From positions 99,165 to 163,164 of the forward strand of contig NZ_JBOHGB010000002.1 of the NCBI RefSeq assembly GCF_050699935.1: DNA of 64,000 nucleotides. Reading direction: 5' to 3'. Below, piece after piece: positions 25,279 to 34,623 of the stretch (its first letter is position 1; each line of letters opens with the position of its first letter). Below the pieces are notes generated by a model. That model was not told where the DNA came from. It ran no database searches and worked only from the letters and a program-made list of their open reading frames with translations. The position numbers were made by a program, and so were the translations under genes. The stretch is from Actinophytocola sp050699935 (GTDB taxonomy: Bacteria; Actinomycetota; Actinomycetes; Mycobacteriales; Pseudonocardiaceae).

Positions 25279-27255
25279 TTGAAGCGCGCGACGCTGAGCG
25301 ACGACGACACCAGCGCGTTCGTCGACGACGGTTTGGGAAAGACCGAGGGCTGGCAGCGACACCTCGTTCGTGGCGTGGCCATCGCGATGTCGTTGTTCCA
25401 GCTGGTGACCGTCGATTACCGGTTCATGACCCAGCATGGCAAGTACATCGTGCACGTCGCGTTCGTCATGGTCCTGCTGCTGCTCAGCAGGGGCATCTGG
25501 TGGAAGCAGCACGGGAAGCGCGCCGGGAGCAAGCTGGACCTCGCGCTGGCCGTGGTGGTCACCGGGATCAGCGTCTACGCGTTCGTCAACTTCTACTCGG
25601 TGTTCGCCAGCGCGGGCGCGGAGCAGCCGACGTACCTGCTGGTCATGTCCGCGGTGATGCTCGTCCTGGCGCTGGCGCTGAGTGTTCGGGTGGTCGGTTG
25701 GGCGATGGCGATCGTGGTGATCGTCGCGATCCTCTACGCCCGGTTCTCCGACTACGCGCCCGGCTTCCTGCAGCAGCGCGGCATCTCGTGGGATCGGCTG
25801 CTGGAACGGTTGTTCCTCACCTCGGAAGGCTTCTACGGAAGCATCACGGGAGTCTCCGCGACCTTCGTCTTCATGTTCGTGCTGTTCGGAGCGTTCCTGA
25901 TCGAGTCGGGTGCGACCGGGTACTACTCGCGACTGGCGATGGCGTTCTTCGGCGCGCTGCGTGGCGGCGCGGCGAAGGTCGCCATCGCATCCAGCGCCTT
26001 GTTCGCGATGATCTCCGGAAGTGCGATCGCCAACGCCGCGTCGACCGGGCAGTTCACCATCCCGATGATGCGCAAGGCCGGCTACCGCCGGGAGTTCTCC
26101 GCCGGCGTGGAGAGCGTCTCCTCGATGGGCGGGGAGGTCACACCACCGGTCATGGCCGGCAGCGTGTTCATCATGGTGGCGCTGACGGGTATCGGGTACA
26201 GCGACATCGCGCTGGCCGCGGTCCTGGTGTCGATCGCGTTGTACGCCACCATGTTCCTCTCGGTCGATGTCGAGGCCAAGCGGCGCAAGCTGGTCGGAAT
26301 GCCACGCGAGGAGCTTCCCAGACGGAGGGAGTCCTTCGGGGACGGTTGGTACTACTTCGTGCCGCTGGTGCTGCTGCTCGTCCTGGTCCTCTCCGACTAC
26401 CCACCGGAGCGTGCCGCCCTGTTCGGCGTGCTGTCCGTCCCGATCTCCGTCGCGCTGACCAAGAACCGGATGAGCGTGCGGTCCATGCTCCGCGCACTGG
26501 AGAAGGGCGCCTACATGGGCGCGGCGATCGGCAGCATGGTCATCCTGGCCTCGGTGGTCACGGCGGTGATCAACTACACCGGCATCGGGCTGATCTTCGC
26601 CAACAACCTGCTGGACCTGGCCGGCGACTCGTTGACCCTGCTGCTGATCCTGTCGTTCCTGGCCTGCGTCCTGCTCGGGCTGGGGCTGCCGGCCACGACG
26701 TGCTACGTCATCGGCGCGGTCATGGTCGCTCCGGCGATGATCCAAATGGGATCGTCGGTCCTGGCGGCGCACCTGTTCGTGTTGTACGGGGCGATGTTCT
26801 CGCAGATCTCGCCACCGGTGGCGACCACCGTCGTGGTCACCTCGGAGATCGCGGGAGCCGGGCTCTGGCGATCGTGCTGGGAGGCCATCCGGCTGGCGAT
26901 CAGCAAGATCGTGCTGCCGTTCATGCTGGTGTACCACCCGGCGCTGACACTGTACGGCGACTTCACGTTCGACGAGGTCGCTCTCGCCGTGGCCCGGTCG
27001 GGCATCGTCGTGATCGCCGCGGTGTTCGCGCTGCAGGGGTTCGGCAACGAGACCAGGCTCGAGTGGGTGAACCGGATCCTGATCGGCGCCGGTGCGGTGG
27101 CGCTCATGGGCCCGGGGGACGACATCCGGGACCTCGCCGGCCTGATCCTCGTCGCGGTGCCGACGGTGATCGAGGTCGTCGCGAGCCGCCGGCAGGCGCG
27201 CACCCGCCGGCTCAGCCCGGCAACCGCCGCGACCACCACGACCGAAGGAAGCTGA
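25279..27255 (+). CDS. TRAP transporter permease, fused 4TM + 12TM (TAXI-associated)
   Basis: This 658-residue membrane protein has about 16 hydrophobic helices. The large-subunit domain shows LFGAFLIESGATGYY, FAMISGSAIANAASTGQFTI, SSMGGEVTPPVMAGS and FSQISPPVATTVVV, characteristic of fused TAXI-type TRAP permeases. I chose TTG 25279 because GGAGGAGGG (25262-25270) lies 8 bases upstream; no ATG fits. The stop directly abuts the next gene's GTG. It should import the cluster's substrate with a sodium or proton gradient. Confidence 0.9.
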   Translation: MKRATLSDDDTSAFVDDGLGKTEGWQRHLVRGVAIAMSLFQLVTVDYRFMTQHGKYIVHVAFVMVLLLLSRGIWWKQHGKRAGSKLDLALAVVVTGISVYAFVNFYSVFASAGAEQPTYLLVMSAVMLVLALALSVRVVGWAMAIVVIVAILYARFSDYAPGFLQQRGISWDRLLERLFLTSEGFYGSITGVSATFVFMFVLFGAFLIESGATGYYSRLAMAFFGALRGGAAKVAIASSALFAMISGSAIANAASTGQFTIPMMRKAGYRREFSAGVESVSSMGGEVTPPVMAGSVFIMVALTGIGYSDIALAAVLVSIALYATMFLSVDVEAKRRKLVGMPREELPRRRESFGDGWYYFVPLVLLLVLVLSDYPPERAALFGVLSVPISVALTKNRMSVRSMLRALEKGAYMGAAIGSMVILASVVTAVINYTGIGLIFANNLLDLAGDSLTLLLILSFLACVLLGLGLPATTCYVIGAVMVAPAMIQMGSSVLAAHLFVLYGAMFSQISPPVATTVVVTSEIAGAGLWRSCWEAIRLAISKIVLPFMLVYHPALTLYGDFTFDEVALAVARSGIVVIAAVFALQGFGNETRLEWVNRILIGAGAVALMGPGDDIRDLAGLILVAVPTVIEVVASRRQARTRRLSPATAATTTTEGS

Positions 27256-28611
27256 GTGGAGATCAAGTGCCTGTCGGCCTCGGGTCAGCTCGGATATGGG
27301 ATACCCGAGAAGGCCCTGCGTGCCGGCGTGCGCCGGAGTCCGGACGTGCTCGCGGCCGACATGGGGTCGATCGATCCCGGCCCGTTCTATCTTGGCTCCG
27401 GCCAGATGGGTGTCGGCGGCGCGGCGCTGCGCCGTGACGTGGGGCTGGTCCTGTCGGCGGCACGAGAACTGAACGTGCCGCTGCTGATCGGCTCGGCGGG
27501 CACTGCCGGTGCGAGCGCGCACCTCGACGCGGTACTCGAGGTGGTGCGCGAGGTCGCCAAGGCCGAGAGGCACTCGTTCCGGATGGCCACGATCCGCTCG
27601 GATGTCGACCGGGAACTGGCCGCGCAACGGCTGTCCGAGGGCCGGGTGCGCCCGTGCGGGCAGGCCGGCGAGCTGACCACCTCGAACCTCGAGCAGTGCA
27701 CGAACTTGGTGGCGCAAATGGGAGTCGAGCCGTTCCAGCGGGCGCTGGACGAGGGCGCCGAGGTCGTGATCGCCGGACGTGCCTGTGACACCAGCATGTT
27801 CGCCGCGCTGCCCCGCATGCGCGGCGCCGATCCCGGGTTGGCCATGCATCTGGCCAAGCTGATCGAGTGCACCTCGCTGTGCGCGGAACCGGGCGGGCGG
27901 GACGCCGCGCTCGGCACGATCCGGGACGTCGAGTTCCTGGTCGAGTCGATGAATCCGGACCGGCGGTGCACACCGGTTTCGGTTGCCGCGCACAGCATGT
28001 ACGAGCAGTCGAACCCGTTCACCATGGGCGAGCCGGGTGGCGTGATCGACGTGTCCGATTCAGAGTACGAGCAGGTCGAGCCGGGAGTGGTCAAGGTGAC
28101 CGGCTCACGATGGGTGCCATCGAACGAGTACGAGGTGAAGCTGGAGGGCGCTCGGCGGGCAGGCTTCCGGTGCATCACGATCGGCGGGATCCGGGATCCG
28201 CGGATGATCGCGCAGGCCGAGGCGGTGGCCGAGCGGGTACGCCGCATCGTCGGCGACGTGTTCCGGGAGCAGATTCCCGAGTCCAGCTACCAGGTTCGGT
28301 TCCGCCGGTACGGGCAGGGCGCGACGATGTTCCACGAGGTGGACGCGCTGGACGAGACGCCGGTCGAGATGCTGGTGGTCATCGACGTCATCGGCGACAC
28401 CAGGGAGATCGCCTATTCGGTCGGTGCCGTGGCCAAGCAGTACTACCTGCACGAGGCCTACCCCGGAATGCTGTGCACCAGCGGAAACATCGCGCTGCCG
28501 TTCGGCCCGGACGTGATCCCGGTCGGGGATGCGTACGAGTTCTGCGTCTACCACCTGATGGGTCTCGACGGGCCCGGCGAGGTCTTTCCCATCGCGTACG
28601 AGACCGTCTGA
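27256..28611 (+). CDS. AtuA-family protein (DUF1446)
   Basis: This 451-residue protein belongs to the AtuA/DUF1446 family, first linked to acyclic terpene utilisation but biochemically poorly defined. Recognisable blocks are GSIDPGPFYLGSGQ, IGSAGTAGASAHLD, IAGRACDTSMFAALP and the glycine-rich ITIGGIRDPRMIAQ. GTG 27256 follows the permease stop without a gap. In other genomes this family is often adjacent to or fused with DUF4387, and a DUF4387 gene occurs here at 34291 on the other side of the mutase genes. The pair may supply a lyase or hydratase step. Function is inferred only from context. Confidence 0.8.
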   Translation: MEIKCLSASGQLGYGIPEKALRAGVRRSPDVLAADMGSIDPGPFYLGSGQMGVGGAALRRDVGLVLSAARELNVPLLIGSAGTAGASAHLDAVLEVVREVAKAERHSFRMATIRSDVDRELAAQRLSEGRVRPCGQAGELTTSNLEQCTNLVAQMGVEPFQRALDEGAEVVIAGRACDTSMFAALPRMRGADPGLAMHLAKLIECTSLCAEPGGRDAALGTIRDVEFLVESMNPDRRCTPVSVAAHSMYEQSNPFTMGEPGGVIDVSDSEYEQVEPGVVKVTGSRWVPSNEYEVKLEGARRAGFRCITIGGIRDPRMIAQAEAVAERVRRIVGDVFREQIPESSYQVRFRRYGQGATMFHEVDALDETPVEMLVVIDVIGDTREIAYSVGAVAKQYYLHEAYPGMLCTSGNIALPFGPDVIPVGDAYEFCVYHLMGLDGPGEVFPIAYETV

Positions 28612-28624
28612 AATGGAGGAGCCA

Positions 28625-30301
28625 ATGGGAAGTGCCGGTCCTGCGGGAGGCGCCAGTGAGCCGGACCCGGTGCAGCTGGAGATCTCCTGGGCCCGCCTCA
28701 TGTCCATTGTGGACGAGTCGGCGATCGTCCTGCGGCGGACCTCGTTCTCCACGGTGGTGCGTGAATCCAACGACTTCGCCTGCGCGTTGGTGGCTCCGGA
28801 CGGGACCACGCTGGCCGAGAACAGCACCGGAGTGCCGTCGTTCGCCGGGGTCATGGGCCGGGTGATGCGCACCGCGCTCACCCGCATCCCACTGGAGAAC
28901 TGGCGGGACGGCGACCTGATCATCCACAACGACCCGTGGACCAACACCGGGCACACCCCGGACACCACGCTGATCTCCCCCATCTTCATGGACGGGCGGC
29001 TGATGGCATTCGCCCTCAACGCAGCACACAAGTCCGACATCGGCGGGCGGGGCGCGACCGTGGAGGCGAAGGACACCTACGAAGAGGGCCTGCGGTTCGA
29101 CTTCTGCCAGCTGGCCAAGGAAGGCGAGGACATCGCCTCCGTTTACGACATCATCCGGGCCAACGTGCGGATGCCGGACACCTTCCTCGGCGACCTGCAG
29201 GCGCAGATCTCCGCCGCCAAGGTGTGCGGGCAGCGGCTGGTGGACTTCCTGCGCTACCAGTCCCTCGGTGACCTCGGGGTGCTTGGCCGGGCCATCCAGG
29301 AACGGTCCGAGGCAGTGATGCGCAACAAGATCGCGGCGCTGCCGGACGGCGAATACACCCACGCCGTGGTGGCCGACGGGTTCGACGAGCCGCTCACGAT
29401 CCAGGCCACGGTCCGGGTCACCGGGTCGGACATCGAGATCGACTTCGACGGGACCTCGCCGCAGGTCAAGGCCGGTGTCAACACCGTGTTCAACTACGCC
29501 TACGCGTTCGCCTGCTACACCGTAAAGTGCGTGCTGGACCCGGTGACGCCGAAGAACGAGGGCTCCTACGCGCCGATCACCGTCAGGATCCCCGAGGGAT
29601 GCATCCTCAACGCGAAGTTCCCCGCGCCGGTCATGGTGCGGTCGATGTCCGGGCACTTCGTCGCCGCGGCCGCGCTCGGCGCGCTGGCCCAGGTGGTACC
29701 GGACGACGTGATCGCCGACTCGGGGTCCTGCCCCGGCCTGCGGGCGACCATCTCCGGGATCGACCGCAACGGCAAGCGGTTCGGGCAACTGCTGTTCCCC
29801 AATGGTGGCATGGGCGCCGGCGCGAGGGCCGACGGCCACTCCTGCACCGGGTTCCCCACCAACGCGGGCGGTGAGGCCGTCGAGGTCACCGAGAGCATCG
29901 CGCCGGTGCTCTTCTGGGAGCGACAGTACCTCCCTGACAGCGGCGGGCCCGGGGCCCAACGGGGTGGACTCGGCCAACGAGTGGTGATCGAGTACCTCGG
30001 CGCGGAGCTGGCCACCCTGCTCACCCGATTCGACCGAGTCGACCACCCGGCACAGGGCCTGCTCGGCGGCCTGCCCGGCCGCCCGGCCGCGCTGCACCTC
30101 AACGACGTGCCGATTCCGAGCAAGGGACGGATGGAGGTCAGGCAGGGCGACGTGCTCCGGCTCGACTACGCCGGCGGCGGCGGGTACGGCGACCCGACCA
30201 CCCGCGACCCAGCACTGATCGAGCAGGACGTGGCCGAGGGCCTGGTCAGCGCCACCGCCGCGGCCCAGTACTACGGATACCGGGGAGGCGAGACCGCATG
30301 A
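28625..30301 (+). CDS. HyuB: hydantoinase B/oxoprolinase-family subunit
   Basis: This 558-residue protein is a HyuB-type subunit of the ATP-dependent hydantoinase, 5-oxoprolinase and acetone-carboxylase superfamily. Family blocks include DFACALVAPDGTTLAE, DLIIHNDPWTNTGHTPDTTL, AHKSDIGG and GGVGYGDP-like end GGGGYGDPTTRDP. ATG 28625 is preferred over ATG 28613 because GGAGG (28615-28619) sits 5 bases before it. HyuA follows with an ATGA overlap, the usual order reversed from oxoprolinase fusions. The pair may hydrolyse a cyclic amide or lactam with ATP, or carboxylate a ketone. Confidence 0.9.
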   Translation: MGSAGPAGGASEPDPVQLEISWARLMSIVDESAIVLRRTSFSTVVRESNDFACALVAPDGTTLAENSTGVPSFAGVMGRVMRTALTRIPLENWRDGDLIIHNDPWTNTGHTPDTTLISPIFMDGRLMAFALNAAHKSDIGGRGATVEAKDTYEEGLRFDFCQLAKEGEDIASVYDIIRANVRMPDTFLGDLQAQISAAKVCGQRLVDFLRYQSLGDLGVLGRAIQERSEAVMRNKIAALPDGEYTHAVVADGFDEPLTIQATVRVTGSDIEIDFDGTSPQVKAGVNTVFNYAYAFACYTVKCVLDPVTPKNEGSYAPITVRIPEGCILNAKFPAPVMVRSMSGHFVAAAALGALAQVVPDDVIADSGSCPGLRATISGIDRNGKRFGQLLFPNGGMGAGARADGHSCTGFPTNAGGEAVEVTESIAPVLFWERQYLPDSGGPGAQRGGLGQRVVIEYLGAELATLLTRFDRVDHPAQGLLGGLPGRPAALHLNDVPIPSKGRMEVRQGDVLRLDYAGGGGYGDPTTRDPALIEQDVAEGLVSATAAAQYYGYRGGETA

Positions 30302-32397
30302 GTACCCCCGACCTGCGGATCGGCATCGACATCGGTGGCACGTTCACCGACTTCACGCTGATCGACTCCAGCTCCGGGCGGATCGAGATCGGCAAGACAC
30401 TATCCACCCCCGGCTCGCTGATCGACGGGGTCACCAGCGGGCTGGCCGCCCTGCGCGCAGAGACCGGCATCGAGATGTCCGACGTGTCGTTCCTCGTGCA
30501 CGGGACCACCGCGGTGACCAACGCGCTGATCGAGCGGAAGGGGTGCCGGATCGGGCTGCTGTGCACCCAGGGCGCCCGGGACGTGATCGCGATCGGCCGG
30601 GAGTTCCGGTACGACATCTACGATCTCGCCTTCGAGCGCCCGGAGCCGCTGGTGGCCAGGACGAACAGGCTGGAGATCCCTGAGCGGATCGACGCAACCG
30701 GACAAGTCCGGAAAGAACTGGACCGCGACGCCGTGCTGCGGGCGGTCACCGAGCTGCGCGCCCGCGGCGTGCGGGCGATCGCCATCGCGTTCCTGCACTC
30801 GCACGTCAACCCGACGCACGAGCAGGAGACCGCGCGGCTCGTCCGCGCCGCGTGGCCCGAGGTGGCGCTGACCGTGTCCAGCGACATCGTGCCGGAGATC
30901 CGGGAGTACGAACGGACCAGCACCGCGGTGGCCAACGCCTACGTGCAGCCGCTGGTGGCCGAGTATCTGAAGGACCTCGAGGACCGGCTGCGGCAGGACG
31001 GGCTGGCCGGGCAGCTGTACGTAATGCTGTCCAGCGGCGGGCTGAGCAACGTCGCCGACGCGACCGCCGCCCCGGTGAAGATGGTCGAGTCCGGTCCGGC
31101 CGGCGGGGCTTTGGCCGCCCAGTACTTCAGCCGGCTCGTGGGCGAGAAGGACTACGTGTCCTTCGACATGGGCGGGACCACCGCGAAGATGTGCGCCATC
31201 CGGGACGGCGCGCTGCCCGTGGTGCACGAGTTCGAGTCGGCCAGGGTCAAGCGGTTCAAGGCCGGCTCGGGCATCCCGCTCAAGGTCCCGGTGATCGACA
31301 TGATCGAGATCGGTGCCGGCGGCGGCTCGGTGGCCTGGGTCGACGAGATGGACCTGCTCAAGGTCGGCCCGCAGAGCGCGGGGGCCTCCCCCGGGCCGGT
31401 GTCCTATGGGCGAGGTGGTGAGCTGCCGACGATCACCGACGCGGACGCCGTGCTCGGGCTGCTGAACCCGGACTACTTCCTCGGCGGGACGATGCGACTG
31501 GACGTCGACGCCGCGCGCCGGGCGATCGAGGAGAAGGTGGCCGACCGGATCGGCCAGTCGGTGACCGAGGCGGCGGCGGGGATCATCGAGGTGGTCACCG
31601 AGAACATGGCCAGCGCCATGCGGCTGCACCTGGCGGAGAAGGGCCACGACCTGCGCGGCGCCGCGCTGTTCGCGTTCGGTGGCGCGGGGCCGGTGCACGC
31701 CTACCGGTTGGCCCAGGTGCTCGGGATGGACCGGGTGATCTACCCGTTCCGCGCCGGCGTGCTGTCCTCGCTCGGCTTCCTGGTCGCGCCCAAGCGGTTC
31801 GACTTCACGCACAGTGCCTACTTCCGGCTCGATTCGATCGACTGGGCGGCCGCGCAGGGCATCGTCGAGGACCTGGTGGGCAAGGGCACGAACGCGCTGC
31901 GCCGGTTGGACGTGCCGGCCGCGGACATGGAGCTGCTGCTGAGCGTGGACATGCGGTTCGTCGGCCAGGGGCACGAGATCGAGGTACCGGTCGCCGCCGA
32001 GCACGTCGAGCGGCGAGACGTGGACGCGATCATGGCCGCATTCGTCGCGGAGTACCAGGACCGGTTCGGCCGAGTGCCGGCCACCGCTCCCCTGGTGGAG
32101 ATCCTGACCTGGCGGCTGGTGGCCACCGGGCCGGTGCCGACCGTGGAGCTGGGTCGACAGGACTCGGCGGCGACCGGTGAAACGTTGAAGAGCACCCGGC
32201 CGGTGTACTTCGCCGAGGTCGGGGACTACCTGAACACCCCGGTGTACGACCGGCTGGCGCTGCGCCCCGGCACGCTGCTCACCGGGCCGGCGGTGGTCGA
32301 GGAGAAGGAGTCCACCGCGGTCATCGGACCGGGCGCCACGATCACCACCGACGAGCACCGCACGCTGTCGGCCAAGCTGCCTGACTCGGGAAGGTAA
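30298..32397 (+). CDS. HyuA: hydantoinase A/oxoprolinase-family ATPase subunit
   Basis: This 699-residue protein has the HyuA layout: an N-terminal Hydant_A_N domain with IGIDIGGTFTDFTLID (ASKHA phosphate loop), VHGTTAVTNALIERKG, and the central FDMGGTTAKMC followed by GAGGGSVAWVD. The ATPase phosphorylates the substrate amide or ketone for attack in the HyuB subunit. It overlaps HyuB by 4 bases and precedes the mutase small subunit by 5 bases with GGGAAGG as ribosome site. By analogy with 5-oxoprolinase, which makes glutamate, HyuAB could deliver the acid that the mutase rearranges. Confidence 0.92.
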   Translation: MSTPDLRIGIDIGGTFTDFTLIDSSSGRIEIGKTLSTPGSLIDGVTSGLAALRAETGIEMSDVSFLVHGTTAVTNALIERKGCRIGLLCTQGARDVIAIGREFRYDIYDLAFERPEPLVARTNRLEIPERIDATGQVRKELDRDAVLRAVTELRARGVRAIAIAFLHSHVNPTHEQETARLVRAAWPEVALTVSSDIVPEIREYERTSTAVANAYVQPLVAEYLKDLEDRLRQDGLAGQLYVMLSSGGLSNVADATAAPVKMVESGPAGGALAAQYFSRLVGEKDYVSFDMGGTTAKMCAIRDGALPVVHEFESARVKRFKAGSGIPLKVPVIDMIEIGAGGGSVAWVDEMDLLKVGPQSAGASPGPVSYGRGGELPTITDADAVLGLLNPDYFLGGTMRLDVDAARRAIEEKVADRIGQSVTEAAAGIIEVVTENMASAMRLHLAEKGHDLRGAALFAFGGAGPVHAYRLAQVLGMDRVIYPFRAGVLSSLGFLVAPKRFDFTHSAYFRLDSIDWAAAQGIVEDLVGKGTNALRRLDVPAADMELLLSVDMRFVGQGHEIEVPVAAEHVERRDVDAIMAAFVAEYQDRFGRVPATAPLVEILTWRLVATGPVPTVELGRQDSAATGETLKSTRPVYFAEVGDYLNTPVYDRLALRPGTLLTGPAVVEEKESTAVIGPGATITTDEHRTLSAKLPDSGR

Positions 32398-32402
32398 GCG
32401 AC

Positions 32403-32837
32403 ATGGCGGCCTCAGCTCCAACCGTCCTGACCGGGACGATCGGCGACGACGTCCACGTCATCGGCATCCGGATCATCGAGTACGCACTGCGCAAGGCGGG
32501 CTACGACGTGGTGCCGCTGGGCGTGCTGGTCTCCCAGGAGCAGTTCGTCGCGGCGGCGCTGGAGACCGACGCGGCCGCCATGTTCGTGTCCTCGTTGAAC
32601 GGACACGCGGAGATCTCCCTGCGGGGCTTCCGGGAGGCATGCGTCGAGGCCGGGCTCGCCGACATCCTCATCTATGTCGGCGGCCAGCTCACCATCCGGC
32701 GACCGCCGTGGGACGAGGTAAGGCGGCTGTTCGAGGACGAGCTCGGGGTGGACCGGGTGTACCCGCCGGACATGGACCCGGGCGACGCGGTCCGGGAGCT
32801 GTCCGCCGATCTGGCCAGGGTTCGGGGGCGATCATGA
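32403..32837 (+). CDS. B12-binding small subunit of a glutamate-mutase-like enzyme (GlmS/MamA type)
   Basis: This 144-residue protein is a base-off/His-on cobalamin-binding domain. The signature DVHVIG (residues 16-21) places the cobalt ligand at His18, SSLNGH (63-68) is the second block and VGG (92-94) the third. These match the glutamate mutase S subunit in length and order. Its stop overlaps the ATG of the large subunit. Adenosylcobalamin-dependent carbon-skeleton rearrangement is therefore expected for the pair. Confidence 0.92.
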   Translation: MAASAPTVLTGTIGDDVHVIGIRIIEYALRKAGYDVVPLGVLVSQEQFVAAALETDAAAMFVSSLNGHAEISLRGFREACVEAGLADILIYVGGQLTIRRPPWDEVRRLFEDELGVDRVYPPDMDPGDAVRELSADLARVRGRS

Positions 32838-34279
32838 CCGTGACCGACACCCGGATCGCGGACGACGAGTTCGCGGCGCGGCGGCGCGAGGTGCTGGCCG
32901 GCTGGCCGACCGGTGCCGAGGTGGACCTCGATGACGCGGTGGCCTTCCACGCGACGATACCGGCGAGCCGCAACGTCCCCCGCATGCGCGCGGACGCGCT
33001 GGCCACCGGCAAGGTGCTGCTGCAACCGCTCGCCGGCGTGCCGAGGCTGGACGACCACATCGAGCTGCTCAACTACCTGACCGACGTCGGGACCGCCGAC
33101 ATATTGCCGACCCAGATCGACAGCCAGACCCGCAACCTCAGGTTCGAGGTCGTCGACGAGTTCCTGAGCAATGTCACCGACTCCGACCGGGACAAGCTGA
33201 ACGGCTTCCCGGTCGTCAACCACGGCGTCCCCGGCGTGCGCAAGCTGATCGGAGCGACGACCGCGCCGATCGAGATGCGGATCGGAACCGTGGACCCGCG
33301 CCTGGCCGCCGAGGTCGCCTTCGCCGGCGGCATGACCAGCATGACCGCCGGCCCGGTCTACTACACGATCCACTACTCGGGCGACGTCGCCTTCGAGGCG
33401 GCGATCTCGAACTGGCAGTACGTCTTCCGGCTGGCGGGTGCGTACGTCGAGCGCGGCGTCCCGATCGGCATGCAGATCCACGGAGCCGGCAACTCCACAC
33501 CGTTCCCGATGTCCATCCTGGGCGCGTGCGCCGCGCTGGAATGCCTGATGGCCGCCACCCAGGGGGTGCGCAGCTTCTCGGTCGACGTGCGGCTCATGGG
33601 GAACCTGCTGCAGGACGTCGCCGCCTCGACCGTGGTGCCCGAGGTGTGCCGGCGCTACCTCGATCGCTTCGGTTTCGACGACTGCACGGTGACCGTGGAC
33701 CGCAAGACCTGGGCCGGGCGGTATCCGGACGACGTGGCCCGGGCGTACGGCCTGATCAGCTACAACACCGTCACCGGGATGCTGGGCGGGGTCAACGAGT
33801 TCATCAACAACTCGGTCGAGGAAGGAGTTGGCATTCCGACCAAGGAAGCCAACGCAAGCACGCTGCGGGCGATCCGCCAGATCACCGGAATGATGTCCTG
33901 CCAACGGGTTCCGCTGACCTCCGACGAGTACGCGGCGGAGCTGCGGAGCACCGAGCTGGACATGACGTCACTGATCGACGCGAGCCTCGACCTCGGCGAC
34001 GGCGATCCCGCGCTGGCCGCGGTGCGCGGGTTCGCCGCCGGCGTCCTCGACGTCCCGTTCGCCGCCAGCCGCCGGTGCCGGGGCGAGGTCATGGTGGCCA
34101 GAGACGCGCAGGGCGCGGTGCGGTTCGTCGACCCGGGTCGGCTGCCGATCACAGCGGAGTCACGCGCGTTCCACGAGGAGCGGCTGGCCCAACGGGTCGG
34201 TCGGGGCGAGGGCTCCACCATCGACTACCGCGACATCGTCAATGACGTCTTCTCGATCAGCCGCGGCTACCTGGTGTAG
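32834..34279 (+). CDS. Glutamate-mutase-like large (E) subunit with altered substrate pocket
   Basis: This 481-residue protein aligns in length and order with glutamate mutase E: LLQPLAGV, DILPTQIDSQTR, LNGFPVVNHGV, MRIGTVDPR and GVGIPTKEAN. Compared with the Clostridium cochlearium enzyme as I remember it, the numbering is the same. Arg100, Arg149, Tyr181 and Glu330 are kept, but the carboxylate-binding Arg66 is Leu66, the amino-group-binding Glu171 is Thr171 and Lys326 is Asn326. This suggests a rearrangement of a different, perhaps non-amino, acid. It overlaps the S subunit and is followed by DUF4387 and the MutL-type reactivase. Confidence 0.9.
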   Translation: MTVTDTRIADDEFAARRREVLAGWPTGAEVDLDDAVAFHATIPASRNVPRMRADALATGKVLLQPLAGVPRLDDHIELLNYLTDVGTADILPTQIDSQTRNLRFEVVDEFLSNVTDSDRDKLNGFPVVNHGVPGVRKLIGATTAPIEMRIGTVDPRLAAEVAFAGGMTSMTAGPVYYTIHYSGDVAFEAAISNWQYVFRLAGAYVERGVPIGMQIHGAGNSTPFPMSILGACAALECLMAATQGVRSFSVDVRLMGNLLQDVAASTVVPEVCRRYLDRFGFDDCTVTVDRKTWAGRYPDDVARAYGLISYNTVTGMLGGVNEFINNSVEEGVGIPTKEANASTLRAIRQITGMMSCQRVPLTSDEYAAELRSTELDMTSLIDASLDLGDGDPALAAVRGFAAGVLDVPFAASRRCRGEVMVARDAQGAVRFVDPGRLPITAESRAFHEERLAQRVGRGEGSTIDYRDIVNDVFSISRGYLV

Positions 34280-34290
34280 GAGGAAAGCAC

Positions 34291-34623
34291 ATGGTCGACA
34301 GGTTGCAGGACGTCGCCTCAGTGATCCGGAGCAAGAACGCCGGTCCCTACGAGGTGACGCTGGACGTCCTCTTCCGGTCCGAGGCCGACCTCGACCGGGT
34401 GCTCGCGGCCGACGCCATCACCGTCGACGCGATCGCCCGGCTGTACCACCGCGACCCGGGCGAGGTCGCCGTGCACGTGTACCGCAAGGGGCTCGGGATC
34501 AAGGTGACGATGCCGCGCCGGGCCTCCGCCGGGTCCTTTTGGGACACAGACCTGTACGGCGCCCAGCAACACGTCCCGCTGATGACGCTGGCGATCGGGG
34601 GTGCCACCGGTGGGACCGGCTAG
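34291..34623 (+). CDS. DUF4387 family protein
   Basis: This 110-residue protein matches DUF4387: SVIRSKNAGPYEVTLDVLF near the start and a terminal GSFWDTDLYGAQQHVPLM. ATG 34291 has a strong ribosome site (AGGAGGAAAG). The family is a frequent companion of AtuA/DUF1446, either adjacent or fused, but here the two genes are separated by HyuBA and the mutase. Its 3' end overlaps the MutL-type gene. Function unknown; a small subunit of an AtuA-like enzyme is the obvious guess. Confidence 0.8.
   Translation: MVDRLQDVASVIRSKNAGPYEVTLDVLFRSEADLDRVLAADAITVDAIARLYHRDPGEVAVHVYRKGLGIKVTMPRRASAGSFWDTDLYGAQQHVPLMTLAIGGATGGTG

Noticed and set aside
25204..27993. Very long minus-strand open frame (929 codons)
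   Set aside because: It lies antisense to the TRAP permease and AtuA genes, has arginine/glutamine/aspartate-rich composition typical of antisense high-GC frames, and shows no motif.
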